Shown piece after piece: positions 27,044 to 35,301 of a stretch of 64,000 nt of DNA. A program made the position numbers and the translations under genes. The stretch's first letter is position 1; the number at the start of each line of letters is the position of its first letter. A model generated the notes under the pieces. It was not told where the DNA came from and did no database searches. It was given only the letters and a program-made list of their open reading frames with translations. The DNA is from Pontibacter lucknowensis (GTDB lineage Bacteria > Bacteroidota > Bacteroidia > Cytophagales > Hymenobacteraceae), in assembly GCF_900156415.1 (NCBI RefSeq), contig NZ_FTNM01000001.1, forward strand, positions 1,240,001-1,304,000, in the 5' to 3' direction.

Positions 27044-27090
27044 AAAAGCAGCCAGAAACAGATTATTGTTTCTGGCTGCTTTTTTTATTT
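27044..27090 (+). terminator. Intrinsic terminator with no protein gene upstream
   Basis: 17-bp perfect stem (27044-27060 with 27067-27083), loop GATTAT, then an uninterrupted T tract. Its orientation and T run are plus-strand. No plus-strand ORF precedes it for several kilobases, so it must end a non-coding transcript or act as an attenuator. Confidence 0.88.
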
Positions 27091-27134
27091 TTATTCAGAG
27101 GTAAACTATAAAAAAATCAAGGCGTAAAAATAGG

Positions 27135-27195
27135 GGAGTCACTCTATCCCAGTGAGCCAGATGACTCCAGATGTTCAACCAAAACAAAAGGAGGT
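27135..27195 (+). promoter_or_regulatory. hsp20 leader: alternative hairpins and strong Shine-Dalgarno
   Basis: GGAGTCA (27135-27141) pairs with TGACTCC (27162-27168); a competing stem TCACT (27139-27143) / AGTGA (27151-27155) uses overlapping bases. AAAGGAGGT at 27187-27195 is a nine-base perfect Shine-Dalgarno site, six bases from the ATG at 27202, which is unusual for Bacteroidota. Confidence 0.55.
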
Positions 27196-27201
27196 ACCAC
27201 T

Positions 27202-27675
27202 ATGAAGCCAATGAAAAAAGAACGCACAGGAGGTGAGAGTCTCACTCCCAGGTCTTTCTTTACAGACTTTTTCAGCGATGTAGATCGTTTTTTTGAGAAC
27301 GACCTGCTAAGAATGCCGGCGCAGATTGGGCGGCAGATTATGCGGAACATGCCTGCCACCAACATTCGTGAGAATGAAAGAGAATATACCATTGAATTGG
27401 CTGCCCCAGGTATGGCGAAAGATGATTTCGAAGTAAACGTGGATGAAGGTATGCTGACCATCAGCAGCCAAAAGGAGCATGATGCTACAACAGAAGAGGA
27501 TAATTATACCCGCCGCGAATATAACTACAGCTCTTTCAGCCGTTCATTTAAGCTGCCGGACGCCGTGAAGGCAGAAGAAATAAAAGCGCGCTATGAAGAG
27601 GGCGTGCTGAAAATAACGGTACCAAAACAAGAGCAGACAAATACCAGCAATCGCAAGCGCGTAAGCATTGAGTAA
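27202..27675 (+). CDS. Small heat shock protein, Hsp20/alpha-crystallin family
   Basis: 157 aa. The alpha-crystallin domain runs from about residue 48: PATNIRENEREYTIELAAPGMAKDDFEVNVDEGMLTIS, and closes with the conserved ARYEEGVLKITVPK, followed by a short basic tail. ATP-independent holdase that keeps unfolding proteins soluble. The gene is monocistronic, with a strong terminator at 27687 and a structured leader carrying a full Shine-Dalgarno site; translational control by temperature or by the upstream candidate RNA is possible but unproven. Confidence 0.95.
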   Translation: MKPMKKERTGGESLTPRSFFTDFFSDVDRFFENDLLRMPAQIGRQIMRNMPATNIRENEREYTIELAAPGMAKDDFEVNVDEGMLTISSQKEHDATTEEDNYTRREYNYSSFSRSFKLPDAVKAEEIKARYEEGVLKITVPKQEQTNTSNRKRVSIE

Positions 27676-27686
27676 GGTGCTTATCT

Positions 27687-27726
27687 AAACTGAAAAAGGG
27701 GGCTCTACAGCCCCCTTTTTCAGTTT
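27687..27726. terminator. Bidirectional terminator
   Basis: 18-bp perfect stem AAACTGAAAAAGGGGGCT (27687-27704) with its complement at 27709-27726 and loop CTAC, the same loop as the 17385 terminator. It lies between convergent hsp20 and the secreted protease gene. Confidence 0.9.
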
Positions 27727-29896
27727 ATTGCAATTTGACCACTTTTGTGACGCCGCTGTTGTTGCCCTCACTCCAGCGCAGCACGTATGTGCCCGACGCC
27801 AGGTCAGATACGTTGACTTCGATGATGTCGGTGCCATCAGTTACGGTAGCTTCCAGATCGCGCACCTGTCGTCCCTGTATGTCGTATAGCTGCAGCTGCA
27901 GGGTAGAGGTGCTGCGCACCAGGTACTCGATCCGCAGCGTTTCGCCTGGCGAACCATTGGCATTGGTGGTCAGCCCAATTGGGTTAGGGTATACCCTGAA
28001 GACGCGAAGGTCGCTTGGGTTAAGCACAAGCACTCTGCCTGAGAACGCTTCTGAGTTATTGCTGTAGACCACACGCAAGCGATAATAGCTACGGCGCGGT
28101 AGCGGACTGCTGTCAGTAAAGGTATAGTCGCGGGCTTGTCCGGAGGCCGGAACCTGACCTACGTCTTCCCAGGTTTGTCCGTCCTGGCTGCGCTGAACCA
28201 CAAAGCGGGCTATACCTTGCTCCGTGCTGGTTGTCCATATAACCTCCACGGCGCCAGCGTTCGTAAAGGCAGCGTCGAAGGTGAAGATTTCGGAAGCCAG
28301 GTTGCACTCGCCATCCAGCTTAGGTGTCATGGCAGAACGCCCTCCACAGGCAGGAGGGGTAAGACTCCGGTTTAGTACCAGGTTGGCTCCTGCTATATCA
28401 GGAGGAGTCAGGTCACGGATTTGCGTCCTGCGGCCTATATTATAGTGCATCAGGGTATTCGGCAAAATAACGTGGCCAAGCTGGTGCGCATGACCCAACT
28501 CGTGCAGGATCACCGTTTCGAAGTCGAATTGATTGGTGGCCGGAGCACCCGGACCGTACTGCCAGCTGATGTTGCTGTTGATCTCCATGTCAAATTCCGT
28601 GAGCCAGAAGGTTGTATCGCGACGCGTGCCGCTAATGGCCACACAGCCTCTATACTTGCTTATTGTGCGGGCCAGCACACCCTGGCCAGTCACAGCCGAG
28701 GACGCAAAGCGAATGACGCTACGGCTATCGTCAGCTGAACTCTCCGTTGTGGTAGCAGCTCCGATTATCCAGTTTACATTTGTGGTGCACACCCAATTGT
28801 TCACAGCACGTCTGAAACCCTCCTGCGCAGCCGCTCTGTTTTGCATGCTAGGGGCAAATTGTATGGTGTAGCCGCCGCTCCTGTTTGCATCAATCAGCAA
28901 AGGCTGGAAGGGCGTGTTGCCACCTTCAGCTACTACATTGGAATAAGCGAATTCGATTATGAGCGTGCCGGCACTCATACCTGAAGTTCCGTCATTCGCA
29001 GTGACTTTTATCTGACCCGTGCCAGCCGTACCGCCTGTCTGGGTATAAGAAGGCACCCTTAATCTAATCTGGTTATTGCTCCATGATAAGTAGTCAGAGG
29101 CATAGGGGCGGACCATGGTAGTGCCTCCATCGTCGGCATTGGGGAACTCCACAAATCCGTTGCCCCGTGAACTGCCGAAGCCTGTGCCGTTAATGGTGAG
29201 GATGGCGCTAGTACCGGCACTGGTGCGGGCAGGGCTAAAGCTGGTTACCACGACAGCCTGCGTCGCCTGCGTGCTCTGCTGCTTCAACTGTGCCTTCAGA
29301 CCTGAGTCCAGCCTGTCATTCACTACAACAGTTTTATATTGCTGCCCCATGCGGGAAGTCACCGCCTGGTATACCTCCTGCACCGACTTGTACTGCCTGA
29401 AAGGATCGGCAGCAGTACCCCGTTCCACATCATAGCGCACAAAGCCCTGCCGGCTGGCGTATGGTCTGGTAATAATTGAAGCTGCACTGGCAACTATACC
29501 TGTAGGAGCACCTCTGCTCAGAAAAAACATGCCCTGCTGCCCTTTTTGCAGCTGAAGTGCTGATGAAACGGTATGCATCGCCAGGCCAACGGTACCACCA
29601 TCCGTGATCACCTCTACCTGACGCTCCTTTACCTCTCCCTTGAATATTTTGAAAAGCCGGACAGTATGTGCTGTATAGATAAGCTCCTGTCTGGCATCCC
29701 AGAATGATCTTTGAGCTACTACTTCGCCCTCTACAATGATGTCAGCCGCTTTTATGCGCTCTTCAAGTGGGATAGGCACCATGTGCAGGTCTTCGGAGGC
29801 TTGTGCCGCAAAGGAAATCACCGAAAGAAGTAATGCCAACAGGATGGCAGCGCTTCGTGACCACAGACGGTCAGGTGTTGGGAGTATGGTGGTCAT
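27725..29896 (-). CDS. Secreted matrixin-like metalloprotease with IPT/TIG and T9SS sorting domains
   Basis: 723 aa from the ATG at 29896. An ORF continues to 30013, but a TATATTTG element at 30011-30018 would start transcription near 30006, and the hydrophobic signal segment (SAAILLALLLSVISFAAQAS) fits the shorter start. Order: an N-terminal domain (ADIIVEGEVVAQRSFWD), an IPT/TIG beta domain (VVTSFSPARTSAGTSAILTINGTGFG), a zinc protease domain with HELGHAHQLGH, a fibronectin-like segment, and a type IX secretion C-terminal domain (YPNP ... YDIQGRQV ... LASGTYVLRW). Likely exported through the outer membrane and attached to or shed from the surface. Confidence 0.88.
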   Translation of the reverse strand: MTTILPTPDRLWSRSAAILLALLLSVISFAAQASEDLHMVPIPLEERIKAADIIVEGEVVAQRSFWDARQELIYTAHTVRLFKIFKGEVKERQVEVITDGGTVGLAMHTVSSALQLQKGQQGMFFLSRGAPTGIVASAASIITRPYASRQGFVRYDVERGTAADPFRQYKSVQEVYQAVTSRMGQQYKTVVVNDRLDSGLKAQLKQQSTQATQAVVVTSFSPARTSAGTSAILTINGTGFGSSRGNGFVEFPNADDGGTTMVRPYASDYLSWSNNQIRLRVPSYTQTGGTAGTGQIKVTANDGTSGMSAGTLIIEFAYSNVVAEGGNTPFQPLLIDANRSGGYTIQFAPSMQNRAAAQEGFRRAVNNWVCTTNVNWIIGAATTTESSADDSRSVIRFASSAVTGQGVLARTISKYRGCVAISGTRRDTTFWLTEFDMEINSNISWQYGPGAPATNQFDFETVILHELGHAHQLGHVILPNTLMHYNIGRRTQIRDLTPPDIAGANLVLNRSLTPPACGGRSAMTPKLDGECNLASEIFTFDAAFTNAGAVEVIWTTSTEQGIARFVVQRSQDGQTWEDVGQVPASGQARDYTFTDSSPLPRRSYYRLRVVYSNNSEAFSGRVLVLNPSDLRVFRVYPNPIGLTTNANGSPGETLRIEYLVRSTSTLQLQLYDIQGRQVRDLEATVTDGTDIIEVNVSDLASGTYVLRWSEGNNSGVTKVVKLQ

Positions 29897-30010
29897 AGAC
29901 TGGTGCGGATTGTCAGTTTTGCTATCGATAAAATCAGGATGTCGCATTCCTAAGCGGCCATAACGTTCTATTACGCAAAAGGATGTGCAGAGGTATGCGT
30001 GGTTTAATGC

Positions 30011-30018
30011 CAAATATA
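30011..30018 (-). promoter_or_regulatory. Bacteroidota -7 element of the secreted protease gene
   Basis: TATATTTG on the minus strand, an exact TAnnTTTG match, about 115 bases upstream of the chosen ATG. Confidence 0.55.
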
Positions 30019-30083
30019 ATAAAATTGTGTGTCAGGAGCAGTAAATCAAGTATAGCTTTTGCCAGGTAGCCATAGTTTTAAAT

Positions 30084-31163
30084 TTAATGAGCCAAGGCAG
30101 ATTTAATCAGAATAAATTCATTGATGTTATCTGTGTTGATCACGCCGGCAAGGCGACCATTCTCGAGTACCGGGTAAAGTGGCGCCTTTGTTTTCTGTAG
30201 TTCCGTGTAGGCCTCAGCTAGCTTGTCCTGCACATTGAAAGCTTTAACCTCCTGTGTCATGATATCCGATACCGGGCTCTCTATTTTTTCTTCTTTTACG
30301 GCTTGTATCAGCTGCATCCGGGTGAGCGTGCCAACCACCTGTCCGTCCTGCTCCACCACAAAGTCATGCTCCGAGCCTTTGAGAAGCTTGCCAAGGGCGT
30401 CACGTACGGTTTCAGTGGGTGCCAGGGTCACGAAATTGGTCATCATACCTTCGCGCACCAGATGGCCGCGCAGAAAATCAAGGTGCTGCACGATCATATT
30501 CTCGGACCAGGCACCAAAGAAAACGAAGATGCCGATCAGGATCAGAAAAGGGTTGTAGAAAAAGCCGATAAACACAAAGAAGATAGCCAGCAGCTGCCCC
30601 AGGTTTGCCGCGATCTGAGTAGCCCGCACCCGACCTAGCTTAAAAGCCAGCAAAGCCCGCAGTACACGCCCGCCATCCATCGGAAACGCAGGTATAGCAT
30701 TGAAGATGACAAGCATCAGGTTTACAAAGAATAGCAGGTATAGGAAGTTAGCCGGTGTGATACGTGTAAAAAACTCCTCGCCGGGTATCTCATTCAGAGA
30801 AGGCAGTATCAGCCAAAGCACAAAGGCGATCACCACATTCACGGCAGGGCCAGCGATGGCGATCATGAGTTCCTGCTTCGGGTTTTCAGGTATACGCTCC
30901 AGGCTGGCCACACCGCCTATGGGTAGCAGCGTGATCATTTTGGTGCTGACTCCGTAACGCCTTGCTGTGAGCGCATGCCCAAGCTCGTGCAGCACTACGC
31001 ACAAAAAAATGGTCATCACAAAGGCCACCGACAAAAGAGTGGTGGTCATGTCGGAACCCCGCTGCATTTCCGAAAACACGATCCAACCGATCAGGATCAG
31101 GAATGTCCAGTGCACCAGGATCTTGATGCCCGCTATTCTGCCAAGGTTAAGGGACCATTTCAT
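30084..31163 (-). CDS. Site-2 protease family (M50) protein with CBS pair
   Basis: 359 aa. The zinc site is HELGH (59-63) inside a membrane helix, and the second motif NAIPAFPMDGGRVL supplies the Asp ligand. About six membrane segments make up the first 230 residues; the C-terminal 120 residues contain two CBS motifs (LVREGMMTNFVTLAPTETV and VSDIMTQEVKAFNVQDKL), which usually bind adenosyl nucleotides. The family cleaves membrane-embedded substrates such as anti-sigma factors; the substrate here is unknown. One candidate is the anti-sigma protein at 14920, but that is speculation. Confidence 0.93.
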   Translation of the reverse strand: MKWSLNLGRIAGIKILVHWTFLILIGWIVFSEMQRGSDMTTTLLSVAFVMTIFLCVVLHELGHALTARRYGVSTKMITLLPIGGVASLERIPENPKQELMIAIAGPAVNVVIAFVLWLILPSLNEIPGEEFFTRITPANFLYLLFFVNLMLVIFNAIPAFPMDGGRVLRALLAFKLGRVRATQIAANLGQLLAIFFVFIGFFYNPFLILIGIFVFFGAWSENMIVQHLDFLRGHLVREGMMTNFVTLAPTETVRDALGKLLKGSEHDFVVEQDGQVVGTLTRMQLIQAVKEEKIESPVSDIMTQEVKAFNVQDKLAEAYTELQKTKAPLYPVLENGRLAGVINTDNINEFILIKSALAH

Positions 31164-31251
31164 AGGGCGTGTATACGAGTCGTGTTATACCTGTAACGTG
31201 CTTATACGCTATAAGTTAATAACAAAACATGCTTTGTGGCAGTGCTATGCT

Positions 31252-32244
31252 CTATCCTAAAAGCTGTGGCACAACCTTGTCGCCAAACACATCAATAAAG
31301 CGCTCCTGCTCCAGGTTCACATTATGCAGAATCAGCTGACTGAAGCCCAGGTCGATGTCCTGCTGCAGCCACTCGAGGTGCTGGCCTGGTTCGGCTGAAA
31401 CCCGAACATGCTCCCGAAGGTCCTCTTCGCGCACAAACATGGCTGCCTGCTCCAGTTGCTTGGTCGTACGCATATCAGAGAGCACAGCGCTCGGGAAGAT
31501 GTTGGATCGCCACTGGTCATGAGCTCCCTGCAAGGCCGCTTTCTCGTCTTTGTCGTAGGAGAGCTGGACTTTCAGGTACATGGGCTTTCCCTCGCCGCCA
31601 CCTCTGTGAAAGGCTTCCACCATTTTCTTAAGTTCTTTTGGCGGCTTTGATACGGTGATCATACCATCGGCCCAGCTGCCCACCCACTCTGCTGTTTCTT
31701 CGGTGATGGCCGCCCCGATGATTTTAGGAGCTACCTTGGCGCGGGTATAGAGCTTGGCCTGTTCCACTTTCACAAGACCGTGGTGGGTGACAGTTTCGCC
31801 GTCCCAAAGCGCCCGGATGATATCGACGCACTCCTTCAGTCGGTTGTTGCGGTCTTGCTTCACGGGCCAGGGATCACCGGTAATTTGCTCGTTTATGTAT
31901 TGCCCGCTACCCATGGCTACCCAGAAGCGTTCCGGAAACATCTCGGCAAGCGTAGCGGCGGCCTGTGCGATGATGGCAGGATGGTAGCGCTGACCTGGGG
32001 CATTGACTATACCAAAAGGCAGTTTAGTAGCCTGCATGGCAGCTCCAAGCCATGACCAAGCAAAGCCGCTTTCGCCCTGGTCGAGGCTCCAGGGGGCGTA
32101 GTGATCAGATGACATGGAGGCATTGAAGCCCGCCTGCTCGGCCTTTTGTACATACTGGAGGAGCTCACTCGGCTTAAACTGTTCGTGCGAGGCATGGTAG
32201 CCGATTCGGAGCGTATTATTGTTTGGGTTCATAGGTATAGCCAC
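31252..32244 (-). CDS. LLM-class flavin-dependent oxidoreductase
   Basis: 330 aa, luciferase-like TIM-barrel fold. LRIGYHASHEQFKPSELLQYVQKAEQAGF at the N-terminus, SSDHYAPW, FWVAMGSGQYINEQ and KVAPKIIGAAITEETAEWVGSWADGMI are typical of the non-F420 subgroup (TIGR03885-type, named from memory). It probably uses FMN; the substrate is unknown. The start could be Met1 or Met5. A minus-strand terminator at 32311-32341 separates it from the upstream hydrolase gene. Confidence 0.85.
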   Translation of the reverse strand: MAIPMNPNNNTLRIGYHASHEQFKPSELLQYVQKAEQAGFNASMSSDHYAPWSLDQGESGFAWSWLGAAMQATKLPFGIVNAPGQRYHPAIIAQAAATLAEMFPERFWVAMGSGQYINEQITGDPWPVKQDRNNRLKECVDIIRALWDGETVTHHGLVKVEQAKLYTRAKVAPKIIGAAITEETAEWVGSWADGMITVSKPPKELKKMVEAFHRGGGEGKPMYLKVQLSYDKDEKAALQGAHDQWRSNIFPSAVLSDMRTTKQLEQAAMFVREEDLREHVRVSAEPGQHLEWLQQDIDLGFSQLILHNVNLEQERFIDVFGDKVVPQLLG

Positions 32245-32310
32245 AAATTTATTCTATGGCATACGGCGATGCTTTGCGCTTTGGTTTCGCGTGAAGCTAC
32301 GGACACAAAA

Positions 32311-32341
32311 AAAGGAGCAATCCGATATGGCCTGCCCCTTT
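32311..32341 (-). terminator. Intrinsic terminator of the alpha/beta hydrolase gene
   Basis: On the minus strand AAAGGGGCA pairs with TGCTCCTTT (one G-T pair) and is followed by a run of seven T. It ends the gene at 32365. Confidence 0.7.
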
Positions 32342-32364
32342 CTTGCCCAGGTAGATAGTCCGGG

Positions 32365-33273
32365 TTATTTTACGTTCGACAGAAAGGTTTTCACATGCTT
32401 GTGGAAAAGGGCCGTCTGCTCCTGATAAGGGCAATGGCCTGTGGCCATGGGGCGGTAAGTGGCGTTCCTGAACTTGAACAGACGGTAATGCTCAGGCCCT
32501 ACTGATAAATCATTGTTGCCAGAGATGACCAGTACCGGCATTTTAAGCGATGCGCTCTTAATAGTGAAGTCCTGCGCGTATTCCGGGAAGTCCCATACCT
32601 TGCTGCCAAAGTCCCAGTTGAGGGTGGTGTCCATCACGGCGTTCATCTGGTCAAACATTTCCTTTTTAGGATACATCATTTTGTACATCATGCCCTGCTG
32701 GTTCAACTGGTAGGCGACCCCGTTCAGTGCTTCACCGATTGAGCCGTCAGTTTTACGGAAGTCAGACTCAGGCTTGCCAAGCAGGCGAGCGCCATTTTTG
32801 ATGTAACTTTCCAAGGCATCGTTCAGGTATAGCGTGGAGTTTACAAATATGGCAGCGCTGATACGTTTCGGATGTTGGTAAGCATACTCGGTCGCGATGG
32901 TGCCACCAAAGGAGTGCGGCATGATCATCCACTTGTTGTAACCCAGGTGCTCACGCAGCTCTTCAAAGTCCTGCACCACGCGGGCCAGGGAGTAGTCTTT
33001 GGTTTCGGAGCTGGAGGAACGGCCGCAGCCGCGCTGGTCTACGTAGATCATGGTCATGTCCTGTTCTACCACATCGCCACCCAACGCATAAAAGTATTTA
33101 GTCCAGGAGCCGGGGCCGCCGTGGATAAAGAGGCAGGGCTTGCCCTCGCCTGCCATGCGCACGTATAGCTGCACACCATCAGAAGTAGTGAAGTAAAATG
33201 ACTTGTTGACAGCCTGCGTGATTTGCGTAAGTGCAAGCAGCATAAACAGGCAGACAAAGCGTAACATTTTCAT
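32365..33273 (-). CDS. Exported alpha/beta hydrolase, prolyl aminopeptidase-like (S33)
   Basis: 302 aa with a signal peptide ending TQITQAVNK. The oxyanion motif HGGPG is at 51-55, VDQRGCGRS at 78-86 and the nucleophile elbow MPHSFGG has Ser121. These motifs mark the S33 proline iminopeptidase-like branch, which removes N-terminal proline or hydrolyses small esters. The export signal suggests a periplasmic role in peptide use. The gene appears monocistronic. Confidence 0.88.
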   Translation of the reverse strand: MKMLRFVCLFMLLALTQITQAVNKSFYFTTSDGVQLYVRMAGEGKPCLFIHGGPGSWTKYFYALGGDVVEQDMTMIYVDQRGCGRSSSSETKDYSLARVVQDFEELREHLGYNKWMIMPHSFGGTIATEYAYQHPKRISAAIFVNSTLYLNDALESYIKNGARLLGKPESDFRKTDGSIGEALNGVAYQLNQQGMMYKMMYPKKEMFDQMNAVMDTTLNWDFGSKVWDFPEYAQDFTIKSASLKMPVLVISGNNDLSVGPEHYRLFKFRNATYRPMATGHCPYQEQTALFHKHVKTFLSNVK

Positions 33274-33408
33274 AGAACAGGTATGAGGTGATCAAAAATT
33301 TCACAAAAGACGCTCGAAAAGATGAAAAGACGCATATTTGCTGCATATTATTGGTGAACAGGTATAAAGAGCTGGCTACAAGATTGATTTGAAAGGTATA
33401 GCATCGGT

Positions 33409-33825
33409 ATGACAGATATTAGAGAACGTGACTTTGAGCGGGAGCTGAGCTTTCAGGCTTCGCGTAGTGGGGGAGCTGGCGGGCAAAACGTGAATAAGGT
33501 AGCCAGCAAGGTTGAGCTGCGCTTCCATGTGGGCGACTCAGAACTGCTGACAGACGAGGAAAAGGCACTGGTGTTGGAGAAACTGGCTAGCCGCATCAAC
33601 AATGAGGGCTTTCTGCAGGTGGTGTGCCAGGCAGAGCGCAGCCAGTTGCAGAACAAGGAGCAGTGCATTGAGCGCTTCTATGAGCTGCTCCGGCAGGCAC
33701 TTACCCGACAGAAAAAGCGCAAAGCCACCAAGCCCACACGAGCATCCGTGCGCAAACGCCTCGAAAGCAAGCGCCGCCAATCCGACAAAAAGGCCAGCCG
33801 TGGCGGTTTCAAAGGCGACTACTAA
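33409..33825 (+). CDS. arfB: Alternative ribosome-rescue factor ArfB-like peptidyl-tRNA hydrolase
   Basis: 138 aa. The release-factor-type loop RSGGAGGQNVNKVASKVELR holds GGQ at 24-26, and the C-terminal 40 residues are a basic tail (KKRKATKPTRASVRKRLES...) that in ArfB/YaeJ enters the empty mRNA channel. It hydrolyses peptidyl-tRNA on ribosomes stalled without a stop codon. The length matches the family. An AGGTATAGC word starts at 33825, the last base of the stop codon, and a palindromic AGGTATACCT follows at 33854. Confidence 0.93.
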   Translation: MTDIRERDFERELSFQASRSGGAGGQNVNKVASKVELRFHVGDSELLTDEEKALVLEKLASRINNEGFLQVVCQAERSQLQNKEQCIERFYELLRQALTRQKKRKATKPTRASVRKRLESKRRQSDKKASRGGFKGDY

Positions 33826-34029
33826 GGTATAGCCATCATCTATTTCTCCGCTCAGGTATACCTGTCTGGCAAATGCGGGCGTTCCCATAGTTCAGTTCTC
33901 GCAGTGGCGCCTTACGGTAGCCAGGAGTTCTTTTCAAAAAAACATCGGCATGCTGGCATTGCTCTGCTCTATTTGTGTAGAATAGGTAAGATATTTGCAA
34001 CGGCAGGAGCCAGACTCCGAATACAAACC

Positions 34030-34677
34030 ATGAAGAAGATTTTTATTACGATACTATTGGTGGCGGGAGCGGCTACGGCCAGCCAGGCGCAGAAGTACAG
34101 AACAGCAGCAGGTATACGACTCGGTGGCGACCAGTTTGGAGCCACCGTGCAGCAGCGCATTGCAGAGAAAACCACACTGGAAGGTATAGCGCTGGTTGGG
34201 TCGCGGGAGTATAGTGGCACCTTGCTTTATCAGCGGCACTGGCCCATGCTGGGCAAGCGCTTCAACTACTACCTGGGCGGCGGCGGCCACATCGGAAATC
34301 TGAAAGACCAGGGCGTGTTCACCGGTTTGGATGCCATTGTGGGAGTGGAGTACAAGATAAACGGCTTGCCTATTTTGCTCTCAGCTGATGTAAAACCGGC
34401 GCTGCACTTCAACCACGAAGACTGGGTAAACCTGGCCACAGGCATCTCGATCCGCTACGTAATTGTGCCCGAGAAGAAAGAAAAAAAACGGATCTGGCCA
34501 TTTGGCAAGCAAGAGGTGGAAGAGGAGAAATCGGGTTGGCCTTTTGGCAAGAAGAAAGAACCGGAGACCCCTAAAAAGAAGGTATGGCCATTCGGTAAGA
34601 AAGAGGAACCTGCTCCTGAGCCTGAACCTGAGAAGCGGATAGACCTGAACAAGATATTCAAGAAAAAGGAAAATTAG
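34030..34677 (+). CDS. Exported beta-barrel-like protein with a WPFGK-repeat tail
   Basis: 215 aa from the ATG at 34030, where a signal peptide begins (MKKIFITILLVAGAATASQAQ); the longer ORF from 33904 is unlikely. The mature first 130 residues look like a small outer-membrane barrel (TAAGIRLGGDQFGATVQQ, YYLGGGGHIGN, LSADVKPALHF). The tail is highly charged and contains WPFGK three times (IWPFGKQEVEEEKSGWPFGK, then KKVWPFGKKEEP), ending in DLNKIFKKKEN. Function unknown; the repeats suggest a periplasmic binding tail. Confidence 0.8.
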   Translation: MKKIFITILLVAGAATASQAQKYRTAAGIRLGGDQFGATVQQRIAEKTTLEGIALVGSREYSGTLLYQRHWPMLGKRFNYYLGGGGHIGNLKDQGVFTGLDAIVGVEYKINGLPILLSADVKPALHFNHEDWVNLATGISIRYVIVPEKKEKKRIWPFGKQEVEEEKSGWPFGKKKEPETPKKKVWPFGKKEEPAPEPEPEKRIDLNKIFKKKEN

Positions 34678-34678
34678 C

Positions 34679-34715
34679 AGCAATCGCCCGACCCCATTCA
34701 GGTCGGGCGATTGCT
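34679..34715 (+). terminator. Intrinsic terminator
   Basis: 15-bp perfect stem 34679-34693 / 34701-34715, then TATTTTAT. It ends the WPFGK-repeat gene and may also serve the small-ORF array transcribed toward it. Confidence 0.85.
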
Positions 34716-34855
34716 ATTTTATAAGGGCAATGTCTTTCTGTTCGCCCTGTCTGTGCAAGAGCGTAACGGTGGTTCAGGAAAAGGCTTTGTAAATGCTGGG
34801 CCCAGGTATAAGCTTTGTTATACGGTTTGGCAAAGGCCCTGAAAAAGGTGCGGAA

Positions 34856-35020
34856 CTATAGCATGGCCATGGGCTGAGAAGCAGGAGCTTCGTTGCTGTA
34901 AAGCAAGGTGAGGCGCTCCTGTTGCAAGCGATCAGCCAGCAGCGCACGCTCGTCAACTGTTTTTTTCAAGGCGAAGCCAAAGGCGGCTACCAGGGCTAAC
35001 AAAAGAATGATGATTTTCAT
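34856..35020 (-). CDS. Tiny exported peptide 1 of a three-member array
   Basis: 54 aa. It starts MKIIILLLALVAAFGFALKK, a basic residue plus 15 hydrophobic ones, then KKT and a polar, glutamine-rich helix (DRLQQERLTLLYSNEAP). It aligns with the two upstream small ORFs in the leader, the KKT position and the LQQE helix, but lacks their YPNLLPEV motif, reading YSNEAPASQP instead, so it is the diverged copy. Function unknown. The paralogy, not length, supports coding. Confidence 0.62.
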   Translation of the reverse strand: MKIIILLLALVAAFGFALKKTVDERALLADRLQQERLTLLYSNEAPASQPMAML

Positions 35021-35072
35021 GGTTTTATTCAGTACTAATGGCGGAGTTAGGAAACAGGTATAATCAGGAATG

Positions 35073-35249
35073 CTACTTTATGAGAGAGTCACGCGAAATG
35101 GTAATCACTACCTCAGGAAGCAGGTTAGGATAACGCTGTAGTTCCTTTAGCTCCTGGCGATGCTTCATTTCCTTCAGGTCGCTGGTAGTTTTTTTGCCAG
35201 CAGCTCCGAAGGCGGCTGTAAGTCCAAACAAAAGAATCAGGATTTTCAT
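35073..35249 (-). CDS. Tiny exported peptide 2 of a three-member array
   Basis: 58 aa. Leader MKILILLFGLTAAFGAAG, then KKT, a charged helix (DLKEMKHRQELKELQR) and the motif YPNLLPEVVI before a short tail. It shares leader, KKT and YPNLLPEV with peptide 3, whose stop lies 52 bases upstream. No cysteine, so not a lipoprotein or bacteriocin with disulfides. Either the leader is cleaved to a peptide of about 40 residues or it stays as a single membrane anchor. Confidence 0.68.
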   Translation of the reverse strand: MKILILLFGLTAAFGAAGKKTTSDLKEMKHRQELKELQRYPNLLPEVVITISRDSLIK

Positions 35250-35301
35250 AGTAATTCAGGTTAAGATGATGGTGTATATTGGGTTGAGATCAGTTAGGAT
35301 G

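Larger units (their letters stand above)
26788..27090 (+). ncRNA. Candidate small RNA upstream of hsp20
   Basis: There is no ORF here, yet a strong plus-strand terminator closes the region at 27044-27083. A CATCTTTG sequence at 26788-26795 is one base off the TAnnTTTG consensus and would start a transcript near 26800, giving an RNA of about 280 bases. Internal structure includes GGGTATGCGC paired with GTGTATGCCC (around 26983-27016) with a TCC/GGA mini-stem in its loop, and a 16-bp palindrome at 26834-26849. I do not recognise 6S, tmRNA, RNase P or SRP RNA in it. A long leader ending in an attenuator for hsp20 is the main alternative. Confidence 0.4.

Noticed and set aside
27135..27168. CIRCE element in the hsp20 leader
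   Set aside because: The arms do not match TTAGCACTC-N9-GAGTGCTAA; only short GTCACTC/GTGAG similarity exists.
34774..34956. 60-codon minus-strand ORF overlapping tiny peptide 1
   Set aside because: It is out of frame with the ORF supported by paralogy, and its translation has no leader or similarity to the other two copies.
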